Positions 24,792 to 34,701 of a stretch of DNA of 64,000 nucleotides are shown one piece after another. The DNA comes from Sphingobacteriales bacterium. Lineage in GTDB: Bacteria > Bacteroidota > Bacteroidia > Chitinophagales > Chitinophagaceae. The position numbers and the translations under genes were made by a program. Within the stretch, counting starts at the first letter, position 1. Each line of letters begins with the position of its first letter. A model generated the notes under the pieces. The model was not told the origin of the DNA. It saw only the letters and a list, made by a program, of their open reading frames with translations, and searched no databases. The stretch lies in NCBI GenBank assembly GCA_016219985.1, contig JACRJO010000026.1:40284-104283 (forward strand), in the 5' to 3' direction.

Positions 24792-26702
24792 TTGAAAGAT
24801 CCGCGGCATATATTAAAAGAATATTGGGGGTTCGGCTCATTCCGTCCTTTGCAGGAGGATATTATCCGGGCTGTACTGGAAGGGAAAGACGTACTGGCCC
24901 TGATGCCCACCGGTGGTGGAAAATCCCTTTGTTACCAGGTGCCGGCTATAGCTGCCGACGGGCTCTGCCTCGTCATTTCACCATTGATCGCCCTGATGAA
25001 GGACCAGGTGGAGAACCTGCGAAAAAAAGGCATTACCGCATTTGCCATCTACTCCGGTATGAGCCGGAAGGAAGTGATCCATACGTTTAAAACGGCCATG
25101 GAAAGTAACTGTAAGTTCCTGTATGTTTCACCGGAGCGGTTGGAAACGGCCTTATTCAAAGAATATCTCCCCGGCCTGGGCATCCACCTTGTGGCTGTGG
25201 ACGAAGCGCATTGTATTTCGCAGTGGGGCTATGATTTCCGTCCCCCTTATTTACGCATTGCCGCGTTGAGAAAGGAGTTGCCGGGTGTGCCCATCCTGGC
25301 GCTGACCGCCTCGGCCACCCCGGAGGTACAGGAGGATATCTGCCAGAAACTGGAGTTCAACGACCGGCAGATATTCCGGCAGTCTTTTGAAAGGGCCAAT
25401 CTTTCCTACAGTTGTTTCAATGTGGATTCCAAGATCAATAAGATCATTCGTATCCTGCAAAAAGTGCCCGGCACCGGTATCATTTATTGCAAGAGCCGGA
25501 AACGAACCAAAGAGATCAGTGAACTGCTCCGCCTGCAGGGCATTCCGGCCGATCATTACCATGCCGGCCTGGCACAGGAAGAACGGAATAAAAAACAGGA
25601 AGACTGGATCCGGGGCCAGGTAAGGGTAATCGTCTGTACCAATGCCTTTGGTATGGGGATTGACAAACCCGATGTTCGCACCGTGATCCATGCGGATGTA
25701 CCCGATTGCCTGGAAAATTATTACCAGGAAGCGGGGCGGGCCGGCCGCGATGGAAAGACATCCTACGCGGTATTGCTATACGATGACCGGGACCTGAAAG
25801 AACTCGAAGAAATGGCTTCCCTGCGGTTTCCTTCACTGGATGAAATCCGCCAGGTTTACCAGTCGGTGGCGAATTACCTGCAAATACCCAGCGGGAGCAG
25901 TGAGGGGCAGTACTATGATTTTGACCTGACCGATTTCCTGAAGAAATTCAGATTACCCTCGCATACGGTCCTGTATTCGTTAAAGGCGCTGGAACAGGAA
26001 GACTGGCTTGCTTTCAATGAACAGGTCTTCCTTCCCCCTACGGTGATGTTTACCGTACAAAAAGATACCCTTTACGAGTTTGAAAAAAACAACCCGGCCC
26101 TTGAGCCCTGCATCAAAACTTTGCTGCGGGCCTTTGAAGGGATTTATGACCAGCCGGTCAGCATTTCCGAGAAAATGATGGCAGGCCTGATGAAAAAAGA
26201 AGCGGAAGACGTGAAAAAGGAACTTACGGTACTGGATCACTTCGGCATTATTGACTACCGGCCGCGGAAAGACAATCCCCAGCTTTGCCTGCTGCGGGGG
26301 CGGGTAAAAGCCGAGGATATCCGGATTGACATGCAGGCCTATGAAAAAAGAAAAGAGCAGTTCCGGAAACGGATGAGGCAAATGGTGCAGTATGTAAAGG
26401 ACGAAACCAACTGCCGGAGCCGGATCATCGGGGCTTATTTCGGAGATGAAAAGATCAATGACTGCGGCATCTGTGATACCTGCCTGCAAAAAAAAGCCAC
26501 TGTGCTCAGCAATGAAGAATGGGAGATCATTCACCGGCGCCTGCTGACCCTGCTGCAAGCGGGGCCGGTGGACAGTAAACAACTGCTGCAGCAATTAACA
26601 GGTATTCCAAAAGAAAAAGCCTGGAAGGTATTGACATTCCTCCAGGCTGAACACAAACTTGAAATGGATAAAGACGGGAAAGTGCGGCTGATCCCGGGAT
26701 AA
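24792..26702 (+). CDS. recQ: RecQ family ATP-dependent DNA helicase
   Basis: 3'-5' DNA helicase for recombination repair, 636 aa from a TTG start at 24792, needed because the next ATG lies at the Walker A motif. Seen: Walker A LMPTGGGKSLCYQ (about residues 37-49), DEAHCISQWGYDFRPPY, QEAGRAGRDGKTS (motif VI), and the zinc-site cysteines in TNCRSRIIGAYFGD and DCGICDTCLQK. A C-terminal winged-helix-like end is visible but no HRDC domain. It stops 2 bases from the convergent gene at 26705. Confidence 0.93.
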   Translation: MKDPRHILKEYWGFGSFRPLQEDIIRAVLEGKDVLALMPTGGGKSLCYQVPAIAADGLCLVISPLIALMKDQVENLRKKGITAFAIYSGMSRKEVIHTFKTAMESNCKFLYVSPERLETALFKEYLPGLGIHLVAVDEAHCISQWGYDFRPPYLRIAALRKELPGVPILALTASATPEVQEDICQKLEFNDRQIFRQSFERANLSYSCFNVDSKINKIIRILQKVPGTGIIYCKSRKRTKEISELLRLQGIPADHYHAGLAQEERNKKQEDWIRGQVRVIVCTNAFGMGIDKPDVRTVIHADVPDCLENYYQEAGRAGRDGKTSYAVLLYDDRDLKELEEMASLRFPSLDEIRQVYQSVANYLQIPSGSSEGQYYDFDLTDFLKKFRLPSHTVLYSLKALEQEDWLAFNEQVFLPPTVMFTVQKDTLYEFEKNNPALEPCIKTLLRAFEGIYDQPVSISEKMMAGLMKKEAEDVKKELTVLDHFGIIDYRPRKDNPQLCLLRGRVKAEDIRIDMQAYEKRKEQFRKRMRQMVQYVKDETNCRSRIIGAYFGDEKINDCGICDTCLQKKATVLSNEEWEIIHRRLLTLLQAGPVDSKQLLQQLTGIPKEKAWKVLTFLQAEHKLEMDKDGKVRLIPG

Positions 26703-26704
26703 GA

Positions 26705-27238
26705 TCATTTCATCCCGCCGTCCATGATCTGTTTCATCATTTCAGCAGATGACTGAACATTCCGGTGTTCCGTGATCTTTCCCTCGCTGTTGAATTTAAA
26801 AATATCCGCATCCTTCAGTTTGACCGTTTTGCCCGCTGTTTTCATGCCCATGAAATCGGTTTTAAAGGTTATGGTCCAGTCGGCAAAAACCGCCACATAA
26901 TCACCCTCCGCAATGGCCCATTGGTTATCGGCTTTATAAACAGCCACTGCATCCCGCCAGCGCTGAAGGGATAGTTTCAGGCTGTCCATCCCTTTTACCG
27001 GGGGCATACTCCCGTCGCCATAATCAGTAACGTCTGCTGCTCCATCCTTCAGGGTTGCGGCCACATCACCGGCCAGGAGGGCATTCACGCTGGCCAGGGC
27101 GGTTTGCTTGTTTTTTTCAGCCATTGATTCCGCCGGGGCATTCGTCTTTTCCTTTTCCCCTTCTTCATTTTTCTTTTCATTGTTGCAGGCCGCCAGCAGG
27201 AAAGCGGCGGCTGCCATCGCAAAAAACACTTTTTTCAT
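26705..27238 (-). CDS. Lipoprotein with an NTF2/SnoaL-like domain
   Basis: 177 aa; lipobox LLAACN with Cys18, then a Glu/Lys-rich linker (19-40) and an NTF2-like domain (about 43-170): TALASVNALLAGDVAATLKD, GMDSLKLSLQRWRDAV, YVAVFADWTITFK, ADIFKFNSEGKITEHRNVQ. Structural class is clear; the ligand or substrate is unknown. It is the only other NTF2-fold gene of the window besides the broken one at 4182. Confidence 0.7.
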   Translation of the reverse strand: MKKVFFAMAAAAFLLAACNNEKKNEEGEKEKTNAPAESMAEKNKQTALASVNALLAGDVAATLKDGAADVTDYGDGSMPPVKGMDSLKLSLQRWRDAVAVYKADNQWAIAEGDYVAVFADWTITFKTDFMGMKTAGKTVKLKDADIFKFNSEGKITEHRNVQSSAEMMKQIMDGGMK

Positions 27239-27287
27239 AACTGTTGTTTTAGGTTAAAAAATAATCGCTGGTAGCTGAATAGTTGAT

Positions 27288-27944
27288 TCAGTTAGCGGGA
27301 ATGCGGGTACGGATATCCCTGGTTTCTATAATACGGAGCGGTACCGGAATGCTGGCAACGGAATGAAGCAGGGTCCGGAGTAATTGACGGATCGTAACAA
27401 GGGCCATGGCTCTTGCTTTCAGTCTCCATCGTGGAACGAGTTCGGCAAGTCCGTATAAAGGTAATAATAACAGGGGCCAATAGTGCCCGGGACCCAGCAC
27501 ATACCAGGGCCGGATAAAAGTGCACTTGAGTCCCAGGCCGCGGCAATAGGCCTCGCCTTCCTGCCTCACCTGCTGATAGGCCGCCATCCATTTTGATGGC
27601 GCCATAGCCACGCTTATATAGATAAAATGGGAGGCCCCGGCCGTCCTGGCCGCATCGGCAGTGGCTTTTACGCTCCGCAGGTCAATCCTCCTGAACTGTG
27701 CTGCTTTTCGGGGAGAGGGGTGGGCAACGCCGAGTAACTGGACAACGATTGCGCCACGGGGAATACCGGAACTGAAAGCCGCCGGATCAAAAGGATCTGC
27801 GCTTATAATTTCTGCACCGGGTATCACGTTGCCTTCACTTCCTTTCCGGACAAGAACGATCACCCGGTACCCCTGCTGAAGCAGGTTACGGGTTAACCGC
27901 CGCCCGATATAACCGGTGGCTCCTGTAATAAAAACGGGTTGCAT
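27288..27944 (-). CDS. NAD(P)-binding protein of the atypical SDR type
   Basis: 218 aa with the Rossmann motif TGATGYIGRRLTRNLL at residues 7-22, IVLVRKGSEG, then SHFIYISVAMAPSKWMAAYQ and GLKCTFIRPWYVLGPGHYW. The YxxxK of classical SDRs is replaced by YQQVR, so it belongs to the NmrA/NDUFA9-like atypical group; catalytic activity is uncertain. Its last third is hydrophobic (LLLLPLYGLAELV), perhaps membrane-associated. Confidence 0.75.
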   Translation of the reverse strand: MQPVFITGATGYIGRRLTRNLLQQGYRVIVLVRKGSEGNVIPGAEIISADPFDPAAFSSGIPRGAIVVQLLGVAHPSPRKAAQFRRIDLRSVKATADAARTAGASHFIYISVAMAPSKWMAAYQQVRQEGEAYCRGLGLKCTFIRPWYVLGPGHYWPLLLLPLYGLAELVPRWRLKARAMALVTIRQLLRTLLHSVASIPVPLRIIETRDIRTRIPAN

Positions 27945-27996
27945 CCTTTTTTATCTTACAGGTACGCATTTGTTTCCCGGGCAGATTTACAGGGGT

Positions 27997-29547
27997 CTAA
28001 AAAAGGCTTTTCCGGCGGCTCCGGCCTCCCAGGCCCAGCACACCCAATAAGCCCCGGACGATCGTATTCCCGGCCGTACGGGTCATGCTCTTTACCACCG
28101 GGTCATCAAAAAATCCTTTTTCTTTTTTTGTGCTTTGCTTTTCCGCTTTTTCTTCCGCCGCTTCCTTTTTTTGCGCTGCTTCTTTTTGGGAAGCTGCTTC
28201 CAGTTTTTCAGTCAGGATCTCGTAGGCGCTTTTACTGTCGGTCACCTCGTTGTACTTATTGGCAATTTTGGAATGACTGACCAGCGCGTCAATTTCCATA
28301 TCGGATAAAATATCCATCCGGCTTTGCGGGGGGCGGATCATACAATGCACCAGCGGGGTGGGAATGCCTTTTTCATTCAGGATCGTTACCAGGGCCTCCC
28401 CGGTTCCTAACTGGGTGATCAGGTCTTCGGTTTTATAAAAATCCGTTTCAGGGTAATTCTCGGAAGTTTGTTTGATCACTTTGCGGTCGGCTGCTGTAAA
28501 CGCCCGGAGCGCATGCTGTACCTTCAACCCTAACTGGGCCAGTACTGCCGCGGGTATATCCATCGGGTTCTGGGTACAGAAATAAATACCGATGCCTTTG
28601 GACCGGATCAGCTTGATAATGGTTTCAATTTGCTGAAGCAGGGCCTCATTGGCTTCCTGAAAGACCAGGTGGGCCTCGTCAATAAACAGGACCAGTTTGG
28701 GCTTGTCCATATCCCCTTCTTCGGGGCAGGTGGCATAAAGTTCGGCCAGCAGTTGCAGCATAAAGGTGGAGAAGAGTTTGGGCCGGTCCTGCAGGTCGGT
28801 CACCCGTACAATGGAGATCATTCCCCGGCCGTCCCCGCTGATCCGCATCAGGTCATCCACTTCAAAACTTTTCTCCCCGAAGAAAACATCCGCGCCCTGC
28901 TGCTGCAGTTCGATCACTTTCCGGAGAATCGTGCCGGTGGAAGTAGTCGAGATTTTGCCGTATGTTTTTTCCAGCTCAGCCTTGCCCTCATCGCTTACAA
29001 ACTGCAGCACTTTGATAAAATCCTTCAGGTCGAGCAGGGGCAGTTTATTATCATCACAATATTTAAAGATCATGGCTACAAAACCCCCTTGTGTATCATT
29101 CAGCCCGAGGATCTTGGACAGCAGCACGGGGCCAAACTCACTGACCGTAGCCCGGAGCCTTACTCCTTTTTGTTCACTCAGGCTCAGGAGATCAACCGGG
29201 GAAGCGGCGGGTGTATAGGTGATGCCAAGTTTCTGGCAGCGTTCCGTGATTTTATCATTTACCGTACCGGCAGCGGCGATCCCGCTCAGGTCCCCTTTAA
29301 TATCCATCAATAATACCGGGATGCTTGCGGCGCTGAGACCCTCCGCCAGCACCTGCAGGGTTTTCGTTTTGCCCGTACCGGTAGCCCCGGCGATCAGGCC
29401 GTGACGGTTGAGTGTTTTAAAAGGCAGAACTACATCCGCACCGGGAACGACCTGCCCGTCGAGCATGGCAGCCCCAATTTTAAAAGATTCTCCTTTGAAA
29501 GTGTACCCGGTTTTAACGGTTTCGAGGAATTTGGTACTGTCGGACAT
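27997..29547 (-). CDS. HerA-like ATPase (DUF853 family)
   Basis: 516-aa P-loop ATPase of the HerA/FtsK superfamily. Walker A AGATGTGKT at residues 53-61, Walker B KLVLFIDEAHLVF near 285, and an arginine-finger-like region RSKGIGIYFCTQNP. The C-terminal tail (about 440-500) is a Lys/Glu/Ala-rich likely coiled coil (QKEAAQKKEAAEEKAEKQ) before a basic end (RSRRKS). The DUF853 group has no firmly known role. No NurA-like nuclease lies beside it. Confidence 0.85.
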   Translation of the reverse strand: MSDSTKFLETVKTGYTFKGESFKIGAAMLDGQVVPGADVVLPFKTLNRHGLIAGATGTGKTKTLQVLAEGLSAASIPVLLMDIKGDLSGIAAAGTVNDKITERCQKLGITYTPAASPVDLLSLSEQKGVRLRATVSEFGPVLLSKILGLNDTQGGFVAMIFKYCDDNKLPLLDLKDFIKVLQFVSDEGKAELEKTYGKISTTSTGTILRKVIELQQQGADVFFGEKSFEVDDLMRISGDGRGMISIVRVTDLQDRPKLFSTFMLQLLAELYATCPEEGDMDKPKLVLFIDEAHLVFQEANEALLQQIETIIKLIRSKGIGIYFCTQNPMDIPAAVLAQLGLKVQHALRAFTAADRKVIKQTSENYPETDFYKTEDLITQLGTGEALVTILNEKGIPTPLVHCMIRPPQSRMDILSDMEIDALVSHSKIANKYNEVTDSKSAYEILTEKLEAASQKEAAQKKEAAEEKAEKQSTKKEKGFFDDPVVKSMTRTAGNTIVRGLLGVLGLGGRSRRKSLF

Positions 29548-29671
29548 GTTTGAAGATTTGGGGGGAAAGTTAATGGAAATCAGTGAATTGATAGATGAAT
29601 AAGCAGGTTGCCTGAAAATATTTATTGATAATTATTTATCGTTTATCATTAATTAGTATATTTTTATTAAA

Positions 29672-30787
29672 ATGATACTCATGGAGAAAAGAAAATTCAG
29701 CCGCCTGGCTCTTATCACTACCGCAATACCTGTCGCTTATTTTCTGTATATATTTATCAGTATCCGGCTCGCGAAACATTCCGGGTTCCCCGGTAATGGA
29801 TTCTCTTACTCATTGCCTGTTAACGACACGACATTCAGAAACGCTTTCTTCTTTTATGACATAGACGATTCCCTGCCCCACTATCAATACAGAAAAACAG
29901 AAGACAGCCTAAAAGTTATTCAGCACGAAATTGATCAGCAGAATAAGGGATACTTTATTAACTCCGCTTTCTGGGGCTTTATCGGATTCTCAAAACTCAG
30001 AAATCCCATAAAACTGGATGAACGCAAAAAAACAAAGGAACAACAAATAAAAGTCCGGATCGATTCAATCAAGCAGGCCGCACAATCCGTTAAAGATCCG
30101 GACAGCATAGCACAACTTGTAAGCCTGGAGAAGGAGATTTTCGAAAACGGGATATTCAGCAAAAACGATGAAATCTATGGAAACATCGCTCCCGGGGATT
30201 TTGATTATTTCATCACATTAAAGGGCTACAAACTCCCGGAAGACGATAAATTCTTTGTCCAAAACGGCAACTACTATATTGCCCACCTGGTCACGGGCAA
30301 TTCAGAAAAAAAGGAACCGGGAGAAAGGGCGGCTCACTTCATAAGGAAACAGGCAAAAGTCAGGTATCATGAAACTTATAATACAATCTCGATACCTGTC
30401 TCAAAGCGATGGTATACTATCCTGAACAGCATCTCGTTTATTGTTGTTATCCTTTTCTGGATCACTTTTGCCTATGTCATAATCGGCCTTCCGGCATCTA
30501 TCCTGGTTTCAATTTCCAGGGGCAGGGCATTTACAGAACAGAATATCCGGGATATGAAAATAATTTACCGGTTTCTTCTTGGATACGGAGTTTTAAGAAC
30601 CATTTATCCCTACCTGGAAGAATGGGGTTTCTCGGAATATATTTCAGGTAATTTTATCAGTACAAGCGGACTTAACTCCTTTTTCTCTTCCTTACCTTTA
30701 TTCCTTTCCGGGTTGGCCGTACTCCTTGTTTGTAAAGCATTTCAGAAGGGCTATAAAATGCAACAGGAACAGGATTTAACTGTATAA
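29672..30787 (+). CDS. DUF2975-type membrane protein
   Basis: 371 aa; the second ATG at 29684 (MEKRKFSR) is as likely a start. One N-terminal span (residues 13-35), a soluble charged part (about 60-245), then three spans. The C-terminal segment SRGRAFTEQNIRDMKIIYRF with LVCKAFQKGYKMQQEQDLTV is the DUF2975 signature. Such proteins are coded beside a small Cro/C1-type regulator, and one follows directly here. More AT-rich than its neighbours. Role unknown, perhaps a sensor of envelope state. Confidence 0.75.
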   Translation: MILMEKRKFSRLALITTAIPVAYFLYIFISIRLAKHSGFPGNGFSYSLPVNDTTFRNAFFFYDIDDSLPHYQYRKTEDSLKVIQHEIDQQNKGYFINSAFWGFIGFSKLRNPIKLDERKKTKEQQIKVRIDSIKQAAQSVKDPDSIAQLVSLEKEIFENGIFSKNDEIYGNIAPGDFDYFITLKGYKLPEDDKFFVQNGNYYIAHLVTGNSEKKEPGERAAHFIRKQAKVRYHETYNTISIPVSKRWYTILNSISFIVVILFWITFAYVIIGLPASILVSISRGRAFTEQNIRDMKIIYRFLLGYGVLRTIYPYLEEWGFSEYISGNFISTSGLNSFFSSLPLFLSGLAVLLVCKAFQKGYKMQQEQDLTV

Positions 30788-30788
30788 T

Positions 30789-31022
30789 ATGCCGATAGTC
30801 GCAAATCTCGATGTTATGCTTGCCAGGCGCAAGATGTCGCTTACCGAACTGAGTGAAAAGGTGGGCATTGCTATGGCCAACCTGAGCATCCTCAAAACCG
30901 GGAAAGCGAGGGCTATTCGTTTCTCCACGCTGGATGATATTTGCCGGGTATTAGAATGTCAGCCGGGAGATATTCTCGAATATATGAATGAGAAGGATTT
31001 TAAGAAGCTGATGGGTAGTTAA
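30789..31022 (+). CDS. Cro/C1-type HTH regulator (YozG-like)
   Basis: 77-aa single helix-turn-helix protein: LDVMLARRKMSLTELSEKVG, IAMANLSILKTGKARAIRFS, LDDICRVLECQPGDILEYM. This layout is that of the small regulators paired with DUF2975 proteins. It starts 1 base after the DUF2975 stop, so the pair forms one operon and probably regulates itself. Confidence 0.87.
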   Translation: MPIVANLDVMLARRKMSLTELSEKVGIAMANLSILKTGKARAIRFSTLDDICRVLECQPGDILEYMNEKDFKKLMGS

Positions 31023-31159
31023 AGGTTGTGGTAACTGTATTTTGTACTATTGCAATATAACTTCAAAAGTTCCGGTTGGCAAGGATGCACCGGGGACTTT
31101 CCCGGAATTCCAGCCTGGAAGGAAGGCGTTAGTATATTAAACCCGGATGTAAGCATCAC

Positions 31160-31185
31160 GCCGGGTCCCCTTCGGGAGACCCGGC
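31160..31185. terminator. GC-rich hairpin with TTCG loop
   Basis: GCCGGGTC pairs with GACCCGGC, extended inward by CCC/GG with one bulge around TTCG. It lies between the HTH gene and the convergent GroES-like gene. No strong T-run on either strand, so a termination role is only likely. Confidence 0.5.
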
Positions 31186-31206
31186 TGGGAAACAATTTGC
31201 CCCCCC

Positions 31207-31578
31207 TCATAGCTCCTCCTCCCGTTCCAGCATCAGTATCGCCCCCTGCGGCACGATAAAATACTTCTCATTCTCATACATCACTTCCGTGGCGCCGCTG
31301 AGCAGGAAGATGGCCAGGTCCCCTTCCCGGGCCTGGAGGGGAACATATTTCACCCTTTCCTCGTCTGTCTTCCAGGGTTCGTCTTCCACCGGCATTGGGA
31401 TGGCATAACCGGGTCCGGCCTTGATCACATAGCCCTGCTGTACTTTTTCTTTTTCCTGCACACCGGGTGGCAGGTAGAGGCCGCTGGCGGTTTTTTCGTC
31501 CGGGCGGGTCGGTTTTACGAGTAACCGGTCGCCAATTACGATTAATTTTTTCAGGCGGTTATCGGGTGTAATATGCAT
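31207..31578 (-). CDS. GroES-like co-chaperone family protein
   Basis: 123 aa with the Cpn10 fold: KLIVIGDRLLVKPTRPDEKT, SGLYLPPGVQEKEKVQQGYV (mobile-loop region), then VIKAGPGYAIP and a GDLAIFLLSGATEVMYENEKY, IVPQGAIL ending. It is longer than true GroES (about 95 aa) and has no groEL beside it, so it is probably a divergent Bacteroidota paralogue. GroEL binding is unproven. Confidence 0.75.
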   Translation of the reverse strand: MHITPDNRLKKLIVIGDRLLVKPTRPDEKTASGLYLPPGVQEKEKVQQGYVIKAGPGYAIPMPVEDEPWKTDEERVKYVPLQAREGDLAIFLLSGATEVMYENEKYFIVPQGAILMLEREEEL

Positions 31579-31621
31579 GGCACAGTTTTTATTCTATTAT
31601 GTAAAAGCCTGGCAGCAGAAA

Positions 31622-31646
31622 GTACGGGGTACAAAGTACGAAATAC
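31622..31646 (+). repeat. Short array of 7-bp GTACRAA-type words
   Basis: GTACGGG, GTACAAA, GTACGAA and ATACG follow each other at exact 7-bp steps in the gap before the response regulator. Compare the GAGCTAC arrays at 42483 and 53239. Confidence 0.6.
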
Positions 31647-31732
31647 GCTGTTTTAACAAAAAATTCGGCCCGGATACTTGAACCCCCGAAATGCTTTAAC
31701 TTTATTTGTCACCAATATAAAACCACCAGAAA

Positions 31733-32428
31733 ATGGAAGCGAAGAAACCTAAAATTTTGTTGTGCGAAGATGACCCCAACCTGGGCAGTGTGCTGAAGAA
31801 TTATCTTGAACTGAACGATTACGATGTTACCCTGGAAAGAGACGGCCGCCTCGGCCTGGCTGCTTTTCAACGGGAAAAATTTGAACTCTGCCTGCTGGAC
31901 GTGATGATGCCCAATATGGACGGATTTACCCTGGCTGAAGAAATACGGGACGTGGATCCCGATATTCCCCTGTTTTTCCTGAGTGCCAAAACCATGAAGG
32001 AAGACGTGATCCAGGGCTATAAACTGGGCGCCGATGATTATATCACCAAGCCCTTTGACAGCGAAGTCCTGCTCCTGAAGATCAAAGCCATCCTGAAAAG
32101 AAACGAAGAACAGAATAAGGAAAGCGAGAACAAGGAATTCGACCTCGCCAGCTACCATTTCAATCCCAAGCTGCGCCAGCTGATCCATCATGGCGTAACA
32201 CAGACCCTGTCGCCCAAGGAAAATGAACTGCTGAAAATGCTGGCCGAGCACCTCAATGATCTCCTGCCGAGGGAACAGGCCTTAAAGAAGATCTGGGGCA
32301 GTGATACCTATTTCAACGGCCGCAGCATGGATGTATATATTGCCAAACTCCGCAAGTACCTGAAAGACGACAGCAGCATTGAAATTGTGAATATCCACGG
32401 GAACGGTTTCCGCCTCGTGGTACAATAA
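31733..32428 (+). CDS. OmpR-family response regulator
   Basis: 231 aa. Receiver domain (residues 7-122) with acidic pair CEDD, phosphorylated Asp56 in LCLLDVMMPNMDG, switch residues FFLSAKT and Lys in YITKPFDSEV. C-terminal winged helix (about 130-231) with LSPKENELLKMLAEH, SMDVYIAKLRKYLKDD and IVNIHGNGFRLV. TTTATTTG at 31701-31708 is a near-consensus -7. The cognate histidine kinase is not in the window. Confidence 0.93.
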   Translation: MEAKKPKILLCEDDPNLGSVLKNYLELNDYDVTLERDGRLGLAAFQREKFELCLLDVMMPNMDGFTLAEEIRDVDPDIPLFFLSAKTMKEDVIQGYKLGADDYITKPFDSEVLLLKIKAILKRNEEQNKESENKEFDLASYHFNPKLRQLIHHGVTQTLSPKENELLKMLAEHLNDLLPREQALKKIWGSDTYFNGRSMDVYIAKLRKYLKDDSSIEIVNIHGNGFRLVVQ

Positions 32429-32538
32429 AGCGTTCAGACAATAACCAATAGCAAAAGGATTACTGGAAAACAGTAGTCCTTTTTTAATTCCGGCCGCTAT
32501 ATTCCGTACGCTGACAGGGACTGCAGGGTAATCATTGC

Positions 32539-33573
32539 TTACCACAATGGTGATTGCAGGGCATTGTTTCCCGGTTTTTTACCGAGATGTTCGTAGGCCC
32601 TGGCCGTTACTTCCCGGCCCCGGGGCGTGCGTTGCAGGAATCCCTCCTGGATCAGGAAAGGTTCGTACACTTCTTCTATCGTGCCCGCCTCTTCTCCCAC
32701 CGCTGTGGCAATGGTGGTAATGCCTACCGGGCCGCCTTTGAATTTATCGATGATGGTGGAGAGGATACGGTTATCCATATCATCCAGCCCGTGTTCATCC
32801 ACATTCAGGGCTTTCAGGGCATGCTGGGTGATACCAAGATCGATCTTCCCGTCATTCAGCACCTGCGCAAAATCCCGTACCCGCCTCAGCAGGCCATTGG
32901 CAATACGCGGAGTACCCCGGCTCCTGCGGCCGATCTCTTCCACCGCGCTGCCCGAGATCTTTACCCCGAGTATTCCCGCTGACCGCTCAATGATCTTATT
33001 CAGAACGCCCGATTTGTAATACTCAAGCCGGGACTTAATGGCAAAACGGGATAACAGGGGAGCTGTCAGCAGCCCGCTCCGGGTCGGGGCGCCGATGAGC
33101 GTAAACGGGCTGAGATTGATCTGTATGCTCCGGGCATTGGGGCCACTGTCGATCATAATATCGATGCGGTAATCCTCCATCGCCGCATAGAGGTATTCTT
33201 CCACCACGGTGCTCAGCCGGTGAATTTCATCAATGAACAATACATCATTCGCTTCCAGGCTGGTCAGTAAGCCCGCCAGGTCACCGGGCTTTTCAATTAC
33301 CGGCCCGGAAGTTTCTTTAATATTCACGCCCAGTTCATTCGCTACAATCCTGGATAAAGTGGTTTTTCCCAGGCCAGGCGGTCCGTGAAACAGGACATGA
33401 TCCAGGGCCTCTCCCCGGATCTTTGCCGCCTTGATAAAGATGCGGAGGTTCTCAATGATCTGTTCCTGCCCGGCAAAATCACTGATCTGTGCCGGGCGGA
33501 TCGTATTCTCGAACGCGGCATCCGCGGCACTCAGTCCTTCTTTCGCTGAATTCAGGTTGGGATTCGCCATCAA
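32539..33573 (-). CDS. ruvB: Holliday junction branch-migration ATPase RuvB
   Basis: Hexameric motor that moves Holliday junctions with RuvA, 344 aa. Walker [12 protein letters not shown], Walker [13 protein letters not shown], sensor region [20 protein letters not shown], and the C-terminal winged helix [20 protein letters not shown] followed by [11 protein letters not shown] second Met follows the first (33570). ruvC lies 19 kb away on the other strand; ruvA is not in the window. Confidence 0.96.
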   Translation of the reverse strand: MMANPNLNSAKEGLSAADAAFENTIRPAQISDFAGQEQIIENLRIFIKAAKIRGEALDHVLFHGPPGLGKTTLSRIVANELGVNIKETSGPVIEKPGDLAGLLTSLEANDVLFIDEIHRLSTVVEEYLYAAMEDYRIDIMIDSGPNARSIQINLSPFTLIGAPTRSGLLTAPLLSRFAIKSRLEYYKSGVLNKIIERSAGILGVKISGSAVEEIGRRSRGTPRIANGLLRRVRDFAQVLNDGKIDLGITQHALKALNVDEHGLDDMDNRILSTIIDKFKGGPVGITTIATAVGEEAGTIEEVYEPFLIQEGFLQRTPRGREVTARAYEHLGKKPGNNALQSPLW

Positions 33574-33626
33574 CTTTTTTTTGTAATATTTGTAAAGCTA
33601 ATTATTAATCAACAAAAACACCCCGT

Positions 33627-34274
33627 ATGAAAATTGGGATTATCGGGTCGGGCCTCGTGGGCCGCGTACTGGCTTCTGCCTTCCGGGACCAGGGACATAC
33701 CGTAATGATCGGCACCCGGAATATTTCTAAACCCGAATTGGTAAAATGGCAGGGAGAGAATCCGCATATCACCCTGGGTTCTTTCCAGGAAACCGCGCAG
33801 TTTGGCGAACTGATCGTACTGGCCGTCAGCGGGCTGGCGGTGGAAGATGCCCTCAGCCTTGCGGGTAAAGAATTCTTTTTTGAAAAAGTAGTGATTGATG
33901 CCACCAACCCGATTGCCGCTGTTCCGCCGGACAACGGCGTACTCCGCTTTTTCACCACCCTGGAGGATTCGCTGATGGAAAGAATCCAGCAACTGCTTCC
34001 GGATGCAAAACTGGTAAAAGCCTTTAACAGTGTGGGCAATGCCTTTATGTATAAACCGGTTTTTGCAGGCGGGCCGCCCACCATGTTTATCTGCGGGAAT
34101 GACGGGGCCGCTAAAAAAACCGTTACGGAGATCCTTCATTCATTCGGATGGGAAGCAGAGGATATGGGTGGCGTGGAAGCCGCCCGGGCCATCGAGCCCC
34201 TTTGTATGCTCTGGTGTATCCCGGGTTTCCTGCGCAACCAATGGACACATGCATTCAAGCTGCTGAAATCCTGA
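33627..34274 (+). CDS. NADP-dependent oxidoreductase, F420-reductase-like
   Basis: 215 aa with N-terminal Rossmann motif IGIIGSGLVGRVLASAFRDQ and NADP-type IGTRNISKPELV, then VVIDATNPIAAVPP, KLVKAFNSVGNAFMYKP and MFICGNDGAAKKTVTEIL, the pattern of the NPD/F420-oxidoreductase coenzyme-binding family. Coenzyme F420 is not expected in this phylum, so an NADPH-linked reduction of another substrate is more likely. Divergent from ruvB, 53-base gap. Confidence 0.8.
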   Translation: MKIGIIGSGLVGRVLASAFRDQGHTVMIGTRNISKPELVKWQGENPHITLGSFQETAQFGELIVLAVSGLAVEDALSLAGKEFFFEKVVIDATNPIAAVPPDNGVLRFFTTLEDSLMERIQQLLPDAKLVKAFNSVGNAFMYKPVFAGGPPTMFICGNDGAAKKTVTEILHSFGWEAEDMGGVEAARAIEPLCMLWCIPGFLRNQWTHAFKLLKS

Positions 34275-34642
34275 ACCGGTTATTAAAAGCAAAACTATGA
34301 CCCGGGTCGTCCAGGGGGCCATATCATCAGGTCAAGAAAATACGCAAATCGAAGGGAGTGACGGTACACTATCCCCGCTGGCGGGAGCCGGCTGCGCCAA
34401 TTGAAAGGTTTTCCAAATGGGGGGTGGGAAAAGGAAATCCTTCTTATGTCCACCCCTGCTTGTAAGGTTCCTTATATCTGACCCACTTCCCCCGCCGGGC
34501 GGGGAACAATACGCATTTCCTCATTCCGGCTGGCGTAATAATACAGATGCTAAAATATGTTGCTTATACCTTTTTACTTCCCTTTACTAAATGACCTGTA
34601 TGAAGCGGTCGTTCTTCCTTAACATAGTTACTGGCCGCTAAG
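34275..34642. other. Intergenic region without a supported gene
   Basis: No coding frame with family-like sequence was seen. The stretch contains several GC-rich short palindromes (around 34374-34400 and 34490-34503, CCCCCGCCGGGCGGGG) and an AT-rich part at 34540-34640. It may hold decayed DNA; nothing more can be supported. Confidence 0.5.
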
Positions 34643-34676
34643 AAAAAAAAGGCGCCCCGGGAAACCGGAACGCCTT
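34643..34676 (-). terminator. Terminator of the M36 peptidase gene
   Basis: On the minus strand, AAGGCG...CCGG, loop TTTC, CCGG...CGCCTT, followed by a run of T (the plus-strand A run at 34643-34650). It starts 26 bases after the stop. Confidence 0.8.
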
Positions 34677-34701
34677 ACAATATGAATAGGATATCTCTTA
34701 C

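Noticed and set aside
27288..29547. HerA-NurA defence or repair pair
   Set aside because: The neighbour of the HerA-like ATPase is an SDR-type protein, not a nuclease.
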